DNA of 42,500 bases, taken from the NCBI GenBank assembly GCA_016946835.1, contig JACVTC010000107.1, positions 212,501 through 255,000 of the forward strand, written 5' to 3'. The stretch comes from Neocallimastix lanati (nom. inval.) (lineage: Eukaryota > Neocallimastigomycota > Neocallimastigomycetes > Neocallimastigales > Neocallimastigaceae). The notes under the pieces were generated by a model. That model was not told where the DNA came from. It saw only the letters and a list, made by a program, of their open reading frames with translations, and searched no databases. Position numbers and translations under genes: made by a program. Of the stretch, positions 31,202-42,500 are shown piece after piece (the first letter of the stretch is position 1; each line of letters opens with the position of its first letter).

Positions 31202-31205
<4 letters not shown>
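20419..31205 (+). CDS. 12-TM class III adenylyl cyclase-like protein with swapped catalytic halves
   Basis: Nine exons: 20419-20475, 20672-21203, 21454-21594, 21849-25183, 25558-25720, 25850-25957, 26122-26389, 26543-29702, 30096-31205. All introns are GT-AG, phases match and the total is 8874 nt (2957 aa, TAA). An acceptor at 21890 instead of 21848 is equally in phase. Residues 1-1193 are Asn/Ser-rich and disordered. Six membrane helices lie at ~1194-1343, then cyclase domain A (~1385-1590), an 820-residue low-complexity linker, six more helices at ~2410-2580 and cyclase domain B (~2620-2957). Domain A keeps D1410 but has T1461 where the second metal Asp belongs. It carries K1457 and D1533 (adenine-type), N1540 and R1544 (DIWGDTCNMASRM) and the KGKG-TYLL end. 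Domain B has both metal aspartates, D2647 (CMDVVNFT) and D2690 (TIGDAYQ), but D2905 and L2909 replace Asn and Arg. Together the halves supply one complete active site, so cAMP formation at a membrane is predicted. Domain B holds a ~140-residue polar insertion (2730-2870). Confidence 0.88.
22195..22325 (+). repeat. Coding Asn/Asp/Gly-rich repeat in cyclase exon 4
   Basis: Imperfect AAT/GAT/GGT triplet repeat encoding runs of Asn broken by Asp, Ser and Gly. It stays in frame with the cyclase and lies in its disordered N-terminal region. Confidence 0.8.
24040..24285 (+). repeat. Coding (Leu/Ser-Asn)n repeat in cyclase exon 4
   Basis: A degenerate 12-18-bp repeat of the type 'aatttaaattcaaattc' encodes alternating NS, NL and NP dipeptides over ~80 residues. 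It ends about 165 residues before the first transmembrane helix. Confidence 0.85.
25290..25332. repeat. T43 tract in cyclase intron 4
   Basis: Forty-three T in the sense strand of the intron, far upstream of the acceptor at 25557. Confidence 0.9.
25962..26004. repeat. T43 tract in cyclase intron 6
   Basis: Begins a few bases after the GTAA donor at 25958, so the poly-T sits at the 5' end of the intron, not near the acceptor. Confidence 0.9.
27906..27972 (+). repeat. Coding Ser/Asn homopolymer in cyclase exon 8
   Basis: AGC/AGT units followed by about ten AAC codons encode a Ser run then an Asn run, in frame, inside the linker between cyclase domain A and the second membrane block. Confidence 0.85.
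28700..28835 (+). repeat. Coding (Lys-Asn)n and poly-Asn repeat in cyclase exon 8
   Basis: AAAAAT hexamers encode about eight Lys-Asn dipeptides, followed by Asn-rich and Asp/His-containing triplet repeats. In frame in the linker. Confidence 0.85.
29795..30060. repeat. (TTTTA)-type satellite in cyclase intron 8
   Basis: Imperfect pentamer and hexamer units (TTTTA, TTTTAA, TTTTTA) with higher-order units of roughly 35-50 bp containing 'attatattatattttattt'. They fill the intron between exons 8 and 9. Confidence 0.8.
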
Positions 31206-31234
<29 letters not shown>

Positions 31235-31587
31235 ATGATATTGCAATAGTAATAATAATAATAATAATAATGATAATAAAATATATATAAATATATTGAT
31301 TATTTATATGATTTTAAATTATATAAATAATTAATATTAATAATAAATATTAATAATAGTAATATTAGTAATGTGTGTATATATACTTATATAATATATA
31401 TATACATATAAATAAAATAGTATCATGATAATATTAATAATATTAATATTTATATAATAATACCTCTCCTCTTTTTACATAATTATATAATTTAATAAAT
31501 TAAAATAGACTTAAAATACTATTATATAAATAAATATATATATTTATTATATAAATACTTAATTTAATATCAAGCATTCATTAATCC

Positions 31588-31625
<38 letters not shown>

Positions 31626-31843
31626 ATAAAAATATAATAATATAAAATAAAATAAATTACAAAAAGAATAAAATAATAAAATAAAATATCTATATAATAT
31701 ACAACTATTTTAAATAAAAAAAAATATATATATATAATAAAACTACAGAATTAAATTTATTTTAAAATATGTTAATTTGAAGGGGCATCTATTTATTTAA
31801 TCATTAAAATAGTGTAGTGTCCATTAAACTTCAAGCCTATGAT

Positions 31844-31879
31844 AATTATGATATAATTTAGTTAAATTATATCATAATT
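31844..31879. repeat. Perfect inverted repeat, 17-bp arms
   Basis: The arms aattatgatataattta and taaattatatcataatt are separated by only two bases (gt). It could form a cruciform, or a transcript hairpin about 640 bp after the cyclase stop. Confidence 0.9.
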
Positions 31880-32085
31880 TGTACTTTACATTAAATATTC
31901 TACTATTTATCTTATTTTATTTTATTCAATCTCTACCGATATTTACTATTCTACTGTTTATCTTATTTTATTTTATTCAATTTGTACTTTATACTTAATA
32001 TTCTACTATTTATCTTATTTTATTTTATTCAATTTGTACTTTATACTTAATATTCTACTATTTATCTTATTTTATTTTTATTTTA
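31880..32085. repeat. Minisatellite, period 51-52 bp
   Basis: The block 'attctactatttatcttatt' starts at 31897, 31948 (one change), 32000 and 32052. Copies two and three are followed by the same 'caatttgtactttatactt' unit. About 3.5 copies, adjacent to the 17-bp palindrome. Confidence 0.85.
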
Positions 32086-32916
32086 TTTTTTTTCATATAT
32101 TGCCATTTCTCATTTTTAATATAAATATATATTTAATAATTAAAACAAATTTAAAATACAAATTTTAATAAAACAAATAAGTCTAATATATAATAATGTA
32201 GACATTAAAAATTAAAAAAAAAAATTTTTTTTTGAATAAAATTACATGAAAAGATAATATATAATATATATTCATTAATATATTTATTGTCACAATGTAG
32301 TAGTAAAAATTTGATCCTATTATTTTGTTTAATAGAGATGATCTTAATTATGAAAATAACTTTATAAAAATAAAATTTGAAGTAATTTTATACCTTGATT
32401 ATTATATTAATAAATAATTGTGAGAATTAGTTTATTATTATTATTATTTAAATATAAACAGTTTATTAGCATTTCCTAAAGTGAACCATACTTTAATTTT
32501 ATCAAATTAAATATTAAATAATTGTATTTTGGGTGAAATAATCAATAATAATTTTGTATTATGATTAAAAAGATACTTTTTTATCTTAATATAATAAAAA
32601 TTTACAACAAAGTTTAATTAGTATTGAAAATGAATTAAAGGTCTATCTGTAATGTATAAAAAATTAAATAAATTTTAATTAGTATGTAAATAAAATTTTT
32701 AAACCAATTATTAAATTAATAATTAAACTTTTAAATGAAGATCTAACGAAAGTTTAATTCAGATAGTCCAATAAAATAAAATCTTTTTAAAACAAAATTT
32801 ATACCATAAAATACTGTTTTTTTAATATATATAAACTCCAAATATCTCATATTAAAAAAAAAAAGATATTTAATGAATTATGTGTAATAATATTTATATA
32901 TTTAGAGGAAAATGTA

Positions 32917-32940
32917 TTACATTACATTACATTACATTAT
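32917..32940. repeat. (ATTAC)n short array
   Basis: About 4-5 ATTAC pentamers. Confidence 0.8.
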
Positions 32941-33035
32941 AGCAGTTTTATTAAATGTTAAACTATTTTTATTTTAATTTTGTGATGTTTTTTTATTATT
33001 GAATTCGTGTAACAATTTCAAATCATAATAATGCT

Positions 33036-33556
<521 letters not shown>

Positions 33557-33728
33557 TTATTTATTTTTATTTTTAAATTATTTGTTATGAATTTATAAAT
33601 TTAATTATTTATTGAAATAATTAATTAGGATTTTACATTTAAAATATGACATTGCAAACTCTAAATCTATTTTAAATATTTATTGAAATCTTCAAATTTA
33701 AAATAAAATATTTTATTTTCTATATAAC

Positions 33729-33772
<44 letters not shown>

Positions 33773-34044
33773 AAAGGTTGTTAAGTATATCTTAAGAAAA
33801 ATAAAATATAAAGTTCATAAATGTAAGTCCACCACAAATATTAATATAAACATATTAAGAATAATTATATTTTTATTATTAATTTATTATAATAATATAA
33901 AATAATATTTATTTTCTATAGAATAAAATTTATTTATGGTAAAAATTAATTTGAAGTACAAAAAATGTCAATACTACTCAAATTTTAATATTAGTTAATT
34001 TATTAAAAAAAAAAAATTAAAATAATAAAAATAATACTAAAATT
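33557..34044. other. AT-rich non-coding DNA
   Basis: Contains a poly-T tract (~33730-33765) directly followed by poly-A. Nothing else recognised. Confidence 0.6.
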
Positions 34045-34421
<377 letters not shown>

Positions 34422-34685
34422 GAGTCAATTATAAATAAAATGGTAAGTATAAACATAAAAATTATTAAACATTTTTTTTAATGGAAAAGTCATAAAATTC
34501 AAAATAAATAGAAAATTTAATAAATAATAAAATATAGTTTATTAATGATTACAATAATAATAGTATAATTTTAATGATATATAAATTAATAAATAATATA
34601 AATGTAATAAATATAATATAAAAAATGAATGGTATTTTATTTTAAATACTTTTTTTTATTTTAATTATTTTTTTTTTTTAATTTA

Positions 34686-34724
<39 letters not shown>

Positions 34725-34762
34725 TTTTTTTTTTTTTTATTTTTATTAATATATATCTTATA

Positions 34763-35499
34763 ATGTACAACAAAATAAAGTATATTTTAGGGTTAATTGC
34801 AATATTTCTGTGGATTTCAATTTCAAATGGAGAAGTCTTTAATATAAATGAATATAAATATATTAATGAGAATGATAATATTAACAAATTTACCTTGAAA
34901 GAAAATAAACTTTATAAGTATAGTGAATACGATAAAAAAAATTGTAGGGGTTATCCTTTTTATACAGTTAGAGAAGTATTTAAAAATAGTACTGGTTATA
35001 TATATTTTGAAGAAATATGAATGCTAATAAAGGAGGTTGCCATGATATAGGTTGGGGTTGCAAAGGGTATATAGGTGAATTAAAAAGAGATTTATATGAA
35101 AATATTCAAGATTTTAATGATTTTAAAATAAAAACTTGTGAAATAGTTTTGTGAGATTTGGAAAGAAGTAATGACGCAACTAAAATTATCGATAAAGAAG
35201 AATGTGAAAAATAACCATTTTATACATTTAGAATTAGACCTAATTTTACACATTATGAAGATTATGAATATTTCCAAGATAATTGCCATAGACAAAAATG
35301 GAATTGTAAAGGTGGAGAAATAGTAATATCATCATATACCAAAGAAGATTATATAGCTGTAAATGATGAAAAAAATTTATGTGAAATAGCTATACATAAT
35401 TTTGAAATAACAAATAATGATACCCAGTCATTCAGTAGAAATATTTTCATTTATTCACAAATTTTATTTTTAACTTTATTTTTCCTTTTTACTTCCTAA
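34763..35499 (+). pseudogene. Broken gene for a secreted, probably GPI-anchored Cys-rich repeat protein
   Basis: ATG at 34763 opens a frame with a clear signal peptide (IKYILGLIAIFLWISISNG). The frame ends at TGA 35018-35020, but the next frame continues the same kind of protein after what looks like a one-base loss in an A run near 35015. That frame has in-frame TGA (~35154) and TAA (~35212) before a final TAA at 35497-35499. Two homologous modules are visible. The first has CRGYPFYTVR, then YFEE, then CHDIGWGCKG; the second has CEK, a stop, PFYTFR, then YFQDNCHRQKWNCKG. The end is a hydrophobic tail (QILFLTLFFLFTS), as in GPI-anchored proteins. Three disabling changes make a functional product unlikely. 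No short GT-AG intron removes them. I do not recognise the family. Confidence 0.75.
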
Positions 35500-35927
35500 A
35501 TGAAGATTAATAATATAAATTATTATTACATTTATATATTATTATTTAATATATTTTTGTTAAAATAATATTATATATTAACAAATTTTTTCGATTTAAA
35601 TTTTTTATACTATATTATAAATAACATAATAAATATATTATAAAAATAGTGTAGAATAATAATAAAATAAAAAATAATTTTTATTTTATTAATTTTGAAT
35701 ATTTATTTAATATAATAATAAATTTATATATTAGGATACTTAATATTTTTATATTTAAATAAATAAATAAATAATTATTTATTAAAATATTTATTTATAT
35801 TTAGTATAAATAAAATTAACGATTAACTCATTAATTTAGTAAGTTTTTAAAATTTTCAATTTACTCAATTTTTAAGTATTAAAAGTTGAATTAAATTACC
35901 ATTAAAAATGAAATTATTTTATGAATT

Positions 35928-35959
<32 letters not shown>

Positions 35960-36742
35960 ATATTAAAATTAAATAAATAAATTTTAAAATTTTATAGAAC
36001 TATTATTGAAAAACATTATACATAATCAAATTAAATACATTTTTTCTTAAAATATATACCTTTTTTTTTTTTTAAGATATAAATAAAATATAGTTCTATT
36101 TTTTAAATTTTTTATAATTGAAATCGATTATAATCGAAACAACTAAATATTATAATAAAAATTAAATTATAACTATTAATTAATTATATTAAAAATAATA
36201 ATATATTGGATTTTTTATTATATTATTAATCTAAAAAATAAGTTTTACTACTTTTGATAGCTTATTAATTTAATATATATATATAATATATAATGGTATA
36301 ACAATTATTGAGATCAATTAATCATAATAAAAATTATTAATCCGGAAAACTGATTTATTTAAAATCATATTTAAAAAAATTGAATATATATACTTAATCA
36401 TTTTTTTTTTTATTTTTTAAATTTAAAATAATATTTAATTATAATAAAATATTTTTTACTTAAATAAATTTGCTAATTATTTAAAAAAAAAAATTAATGA
36501 AACAAAAATATTAAAAAAAATATAATTAATTCATTTTATTTTTATTAATAATAATAATTATATTTAAATAAATGTATTTAAAAAAAAATATTATTAAAAT
36601 CTGAAAGTTAAATTTAAAATTATTTATTATTAATTAAATACACATATTATATTTAATATTCAAAGTAATTTATACATTACTATGAGTTTAAAATTTGAAT
36701 TAATAATTTGATTTTTATTATCTTTTATTTATAACTATTCTA

Positions 36743-36779
<37 letters not shown>

Positions 36780-37203
36780 ACTATTATATATTTTTTAATA
36801 GAAGTTTTTAATAATTTTTTTAAATATTAATAAAATAAAAGTTATTAATAAATTTTGATAATTTGGAGTAACTAAAATTTAATTTGTTTAAAGCTTATAT
36901 GTATGAAAGACTTTTAATGGGTTATTGATAATATAAATTAAACAAGCATTACTACTTTTTCTAATTGAATATTCTATTACGTCTACTTCGGTTTATTTTT
37001 TTTTAAAAATTAATTTTAACAACTAAATTAAAATTCATTATCTTACTTTTAATTATTACCAGATTAAAAGTATATAATAGTTAAGATAATGAGTTAAGAC
37101 AATAAGTAGCAATAATACTGATTCCTCCCATAAGACTTTTACATATCGCTACTTTGATATTAATAACAATTATTTACATTCAATTTATTGGAAAAAAATT
37201 GTT
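35500..37203. other. AT-rich non-coding DNA
   Basis: AT-only sequence with a poly-T tract at ~36750-36773. No exon recognised. Confidence 0.65.
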
Positions 37204-37459
37204 TTAAAATAATTTTATATATAAATAAAGTTAGGTAAAATTTATTATTAAGAGCTTAATTACATATGTCCATGTTTTATGATACTTTTTTGAAACAGTA
37301 AATTTTAGATAAAAAAAAAAACTTTAATTTTAATAAAAATATTGAAAACTTTAATATATAATTATTAATATTAATAAAAATATTGAAAACTTTAATATAT
37401 AATTATTAATATAAGCAATAAATTATATAATAAAAAAAAAATTTTTTTTCTATTAGTAA

Positions 37460-37498
<39 letters not shown>

Positions 37499-37499
37499 A
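37204..37499. repeat. Dispersed repeat, copy 2, with (TAAA)n tail
   Basis: Same orientation as 33036-33297. A local duplication of 'taataaaaatattgaaaactttaatatata'-type sequence (~37340 and 37372) is extra relative to copy 1. The tail (37461-37499) has only ~10 tetramers against ~65 in copy 1. Confidence 0.85.
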
Positions 37500-37710
37500 A
37501 TCTAAAAGTTTTAAATACACATATATATTTCATTAATAAATATATTTATTTAAATTATATGGAAAATTTAAAAATTTAACATAAAATTAATAGATTATTT
37601 AATTATATTAATGCTATTAATTTTTAATTGAGCTTTATAAATTTAGTGATTTGGTCATATCCATAAATGTAATAGCAAAATCAGTAACAATAACAACAAC
37701 AAAAAACAAG

Positions 37711-37749
<39 letters not shown>

Positions 37750-38418
37750 AGGTGAAAAATAAATGATGAAATATTCTATATACAAAATAATTCATCAGAT
37801 TTATTAATTATATAAATAAAATACGATCTGATGTTTATTTAGGTTATAAATAGATTGTAAAATAATATTTTATGATATACTTTTATATTTCTTCATATAA
37901 ATATATTGCTTATAATTACTTTAAATACAAACATTTATATTTTATGAAAGATTGAAAAAGATAAAAAAAAAAAAATAAAATAAAAATTTTTTTATAAGAA
38001 TTTAATAATACTGAAAATATAAATTTTAAGATATATAAAGATATAATATATGAAATTATATCGATAATAATAATATAAAACTACTTTTTAGAACAATATT
38101 AAAATTAGTAAAATAATAATATTAATGATTATAATAATATTAGAAAGAAGTAAATTCTTATATTTTTTTTAGACAAAATAAAAATTCAATTAATTTATTA
38201 ATTATTTTCATTTACATTTATATAATAAATTATTTTCCTTCAATTAGAGTTGTATATTCTTCTTTGAATACTTGATTATTGAAATTTTTTTATGTACTTC
38301 CTAATAATAAAATTACTATTTCATATGATTATTAATTTTCTATTAATAATATTCATTTTATATTAGTAGTTATTATTAAAGCAACATCCAAATCAACATT
38401 TGTGCAGAACTAATTATA

Positions 38419-38566
38419 AATAATAATAAATAATAAATAATAAATAATAAATAATAAATAATAAATAATAAATAATAAATAATAAATGAATTTAAATAAT
38501 AAATAATAAATAATAAATAATAAATAATAAATAATAAATAATAAATTATAAATAATAAATATAATA
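38419..38566. repeat. Heptamer satellite (AATAATA)n
   Basis: Seven-base period 'aataata' over ~148 bp, interrupted near 38487 by 'tgaatttaaa'. Confidence 0.85.
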
Positions 38567-38785
38567 AATTTAATTAATATATCTATTTTTCTATTTTCAT
38601 TTAATAAATTGTTTTCCTTTTATGATCTGTGTTCTCATTGAAATTATGTTATTCCATTGTATTTCAGCTAAAAATAATATATTATTATTTTTTCATATAA
38701 TTAATTTTTCTTTTTAATAAAAGACATTTTATTATTTTATATTAATATTCATATTGATTAGGAGATAGTTTTAACAATAACAATT

Positions 38786-38832
38786 ATAATAATAATAATA
38801 AATAATAATAATAATAATAATAAATAATATTA

Positions 38833-38865
<33 letters not shown>

Positions 38866-38948
38866 TAATAATAATAAATAATAATAATAAATAATAATAA
38901 TAATAATAAATAATAATAATAGTAATAATAATAATAATAATAATAATT

Positions 38949-39002
<54 letters not shown>

Positions 39003-39075
39003 TAATAATAATAGTAATAATATTAATAATAATAATAATAAATAATAATAATAATAAGTTATAAATTAATAAATT
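38786..39075. repeat. Imperfect (AAT)n satellite
   Basis: AAT units with frequent insertions of a single A or T giving AATAAATAAT phases, over ~290 bp. Confidence 0.85.
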
Positions 39076-39895
39076 AATAAATAATAAAAAATAATAAACA
39101 ACTGGGATATCTTCAAATGGAAATAATATTATATATTTAATTGATATTTTATAATAAATTATAAATTTAAATAATATAATAAAGAATTATTTTATCATAT
39201 ATTATCAATATAAATATCTATAGTAATTTTTAATAGAAATTATATATAATTATCAACGGAATCCCTCATTTATTTGATGAAATTAAATTAAAAACAAAAA
39301 TTATTCATCTATTCTATTACTTTTAATTATGTTAATTTAATGAAATAAATTAAAATATTAATAAATATATTATATGTAATATATTAGAATAAATATTACA
39401 TTATATTTATTTATATTATAAATCAATTTCAATATGAATTTTTAGATAGTAGATTTATATTAATATTAAATAAGACACTTTTTTTTTTTAAATATTTTTT
39501 TTTTTTTTATTTTTTCTAAAAATATAATATTATAATAAATAGAGTTCCAGAGTCTAATATATTTTGTTTTAGAAGTTATCACATACTTTTAAATAAAAAA
39601 AATGTGAAATTTTAAATAATATATTAATTAAAAAAATTTGTATTTTATTTTGAATACACTGTATTATATGGTAGGATTATTTTTACATATATTAATATAT
39701 TTAAATAAATGTTTTATTTACTTGATTTAATAAATTTATTATTAATTTACTAATAAAATGTTAAAAAATATTATTATTAAATTTAATCTAATTTGTGCTA
39801 TCCTTGAAATAAAATATTAAGAATTAAGCTATATATATAAAGTAATATATGAAACAATATGAATGGATAAAACTTAATATATATATTGATATATA

Positions 39896-39943
<48 letters not shown>

Positions 39944-40638
39944 ATGTATATTTTAAATATATTTTTTTTTAAATATTTTTTTTTCTTTACATTTTGAATG
40001 TAATTATAAATTCGCAGTATTTTTAATATTAAAGTTTAAATTGAAATACGAAAAATTGTAATTGTTGCAATATAATAATATTTATAATTACACACATTTT
40101 CTATTCAAAGGAATAGAAAACATTTAATTTAATAATAGAACAAAAAAATCATATAAATTTATATTTATATGAAATAAAAAAATATTTTTTTATGAACTAA
40201 TTGATAGACAGATTTTAACAGAAATCTGTATCATTATTAATATTTATATTTAAATAATTGCATGTTTATTTAAAAACCAAATAATTTTGTATTTTAAAGG
40301 ACACGGAAGAAATATAAAATAACTATTTTTTTTTTAATAAAGTGTACAAAATTTTTTTAAAATATTAATTATTTTTTTTTCATAAAGCAATAAAGTTGTG
40401 TAAATTTTAAATATATATAATAATTCATAATAAATTATAATTAGAATTGTATATTATTTATCTTTCGTTTTTGGTAAGATAATAAATTTATTAATTATAA
40501 TAAATTATATAAAATTGATATTAAAAATATTAATAATTTTTGAAATTAAAAAAAAATTATAAATATTTAAATAACACTCATAATATTTTAATTTTTTGAA
40601 TTTTGAAAAGAATAAACAATAATAAAGAATATATAAAA

Positions 40639-42500
40639 ATGAATTCCAACAAAATTTATTTAATTATATTAGTTCTCGTTTGTTCAATTCAAAGTAGTCT
40701 ATCGCAAAAATATTCAAAGGAACCAACTATTCAGGAAGTTAATTCAAAAGAAGTTGAACAAAGTAATTATAATATTATATTTATTATTAATAAGCTTAAA
40801 TAATTTAAAATATTTTTGAAGTTTATGTATTTCAATAATTAAATAAATTTTTTTTTATTTCTTTTAATGTAGCAATCAATAATGTATTAGGTGTAGTAAC
40901 CAATTCATTAATAGCAGGTGATGATGAAGAGAAAGTTAATGCAGAAGAAAAAGAAGAAACAAAATCTAAAGTTATTTCTTCTACCGTAATGGTTTCTTCT
41001 AAACCGATAACAGGACCTTCATCAGTTTATGCACCAAGAACTACTACTGTGGTGACAACAACTACTGTTTCAAAATCAAAACCAACAGAAGTTTCTTCTA
41101 AAGAAAATGCAGAAACCAATAGAAAATCATCTAATCAAAGTAATTCATTACAAGATAATGTTAAAAGTACTTCATCTGGAGCAAATAGTAGTAGTAGTAA
41201 TAATAGAAATACTAAAACTTCAAATAATAGTTCAAATAATAATTCAAATAATAATTCAAATAATAATTCAAGTAACAGATATGGTAATACATCAAATTCA
41301 AATTCCAATACTAGTTCTAATGTAAATTCCAACAGAAATAACTCTTCATCAAATTCCAATTTATCATCTTCTTCCCAAGTTGCAAATAACAATGGAATAG
41401 CTCAATCTCTAAATAATGGAAATACAAATAATAATCAGTCAGTTCCAGCCAGTGATACTACTGTTGCTCCAATCAAAAATGCCGAAGCTCCAATCAGTAA
41501 TGCAGCTCCAATAAGTAATGCCGCAGCTCCAGCTGTTGATAATTCAGCAGCTAATTCAAATCCAAATGTTAATGTTATTCCAGATGCATCAAGTATTGCT
41601 AATAGTAATAATAATAATAACAATTTAGGTAATATTTCATCACAAAATATAGATGGTGGTAAATCTGAAGAAGGAAATAAAAAAAGTATATCTTCAATCA
41701 TTATAAAGGTATCTATTGGTTTAGCTGTTGGAGGTATTTGTGTTGCTGGATTAATTGTTGGAAAGAATAAATTTGGTAAGAAGGAAGATGATATTTATAA
41801 AAGTGTTTTTAATTCTGAAACCTTACCAGCCAGTGTAAGTGCAAATAATAGTTTAGGTAGAAAATTAGAAGGTGTTGATAATACTCCAAATTATAATTAT
41901 CAACCAATCAATGATTATACACAATCATCTCTTCCAAATCCAATTCCACCACAAAATAATGAATTTATTGATACTAATAGTATTGAACCACTTCCAAATC
42001 TTATTAATAAGGTTGATGTTGAATTACCAATATATAAAATTGAAGAAGAAAATTACAACACTGTTGGTCGACCATTGAATGCAAATGACGCATGGAATAA
42101 TGATGAAGAAATCACCGATGAAACTAAACTTCTTAATAATAATAATAATAATATAAGTGAAGGTTATAATAATATTGTACCTGAAATAGGACATATGGTT
42201 ATTGAACACACCAATTGTCCAAGTTTCACTAGTTCAATGTTCGATGCAATGGATGAATTAAATGAATTGAAAGATAAAGATGAAAACAAAAATGATAATA
42301 TGAAACAAATTATTCCAGATATTCAATATGCTACTGTCGAAGTTAATAATGAATTCGATAATATTGAAATTGATGATGATGAAGATGAACCAAATAATAA
42401 TATGAAACAAATTATTCCAGATATTCAATATGCTACAGTCGAAGTTAATAATGAATTTGCTGGTATTGACGAAGACGAAGATGATTTCAGATCAACTCGT
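40639..42500 (+). CDS. Single-pass, mucin-like surface protein with repeated acidic tail (3' partial)
   Basis: Exon 1 is 40639-40762. The GTAATT donor and the acceptor TAG at 40872 keep phase. Exon 2 runs from 40873 open to the window end (584 residues visible). ATG 40639 is chosen because it starts a clean signal peptide (MNSNKIYLIILVLVCSIQSS). The ectodomain (~24-316) is rich in Ser, Thr, Asn and Ala, with SNNN repeats and APISNA-type repeats, and looks highly O-glycosylated. A membrane segment follows at ~317-338 (SIGLAVGGICVAGLIVG) with KNKFGKK after it. The acidic tail includes two identical 19-residue units starting at 518 and 552. The architecture resembles fungal wall-stress sensors and signalling mucins, but I see no WSC or other named domain, so function is unknown. 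The C terminus lies outside the window. Confidence 0.8.
41218..41274 (+). repeat. Coding 12-bp repeat (Ser-Asn-Asn-Asn)
   Basis: The unit ttcaaataataa is repeated about four times in frame in the ectodomain of the surface protein. Confidence 0.85.
42300..42458 (+). repeat. Coding 102-bp tandem repeat in the cytoplasmic tail
   Basis: Two units (42300-42356 and 42402-42458) encode the same 19 residues, beginning MKQIIPDIQY and continuing ATVEVNNEF, with only silent differences (act/aca, ttc/ttt). The spacer is Asp/Glu-rich. The array may continue beyond the window. Confidence 0.9.

Larger units (their letters stand above)
31206..33035. other. AT-rich non-coding DNA downstream of the cyclase gene
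   Basis: Begins with a ~27-nt A run directly after the stop codon, has an A30 run near 31591-31621, and contains the palindrome and minisatellite listed separately. No exon recognised. Confidence 0.65.
37500..40638. other. AT-rich non-coding DNA with large AAT-type satellites
   Basis: Includes poly-A (~37709-37747), the heptamer and trinucleotide satellites listed separately and a poly-T tract (~39899-39938). The last part is the 5' flank of the surface-protein gene at 40639. No exon recognised. Confidence 0.65.

Noticed and set aside
40603-40638. Upstream TTG start for the surface protein
   Set aside because: ATG at 40639 directly begins the signal peptide; the upstream residues are charged and would spoil it.

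Overview
The window is extremely AT-rich eukaryotic DNA with GT-AG introns, Asn/Ser-rich proteins, many long poly-T and poly-A tracts and long (TTA)n, (ATA)n and (TAAA)n arrays. This composition, plus a class C-type seven-helix receptor carrying a beta-helix ectodomain whose C-terminal half looks like those of anaerobic gut fungi, points to Neocallimastigomycota (Piromyces / Neocallimastix / Anaeromyces type). A dictyostelid is the main alternative. All assignments are by eye; no database search was possible.

Layout. 1-5493: non-coding AT-rich DNA. 5494-8490: a decayed Ty1/copia retrotransposon on the minus strand (integrase, reverse transcriptase and RNase H remnants) flanked by repeats. 8821-9237: an island of near-normal base composition, possibly a structured RNA. 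9880-16259 (minus): an 11-exon gene for a 1362-residue receptor (signal peptide, Pmp-like beta-helix, EGF-like module, 7TM). 16260-20418: non-coding divergent interval with tandem duplications. 20419-31205 (plus): a 9-exon gene for a 2957-residue, 12-TM class III nucleotide cyclase. 31206-34762: repeats. 34763-35499: pseudogene of a small secreted, probably GPI-anchored Cys-rich repeat protein. 35500-40638: non-coding DNA with a second copy of a dispersed repeat. 40639-42500: 5' part of a gene for a single-pass, mucin-like surface protein with a repeated acidic tail, running off the window.

Both large gene models were assembled by hand. Every exon junction keeps phase, and the summed coding lengths (4089 and 8874 nt) are multiples of three and end in TAA.

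The most striking content is the cyclase. It has the 6TM-C1-6TM-C2 architecture of animal adenylyl cyclases, but the catalytic residues are distributed the other way round. The first cyclase domain carries the Asn/Arg pair and an adenine-type Lys/Asp pair. The second carries both metal-binding aspartates. It lies head-to-head with a predicted surface receptor. A receptor-effector relation is conceivable but is only inference.
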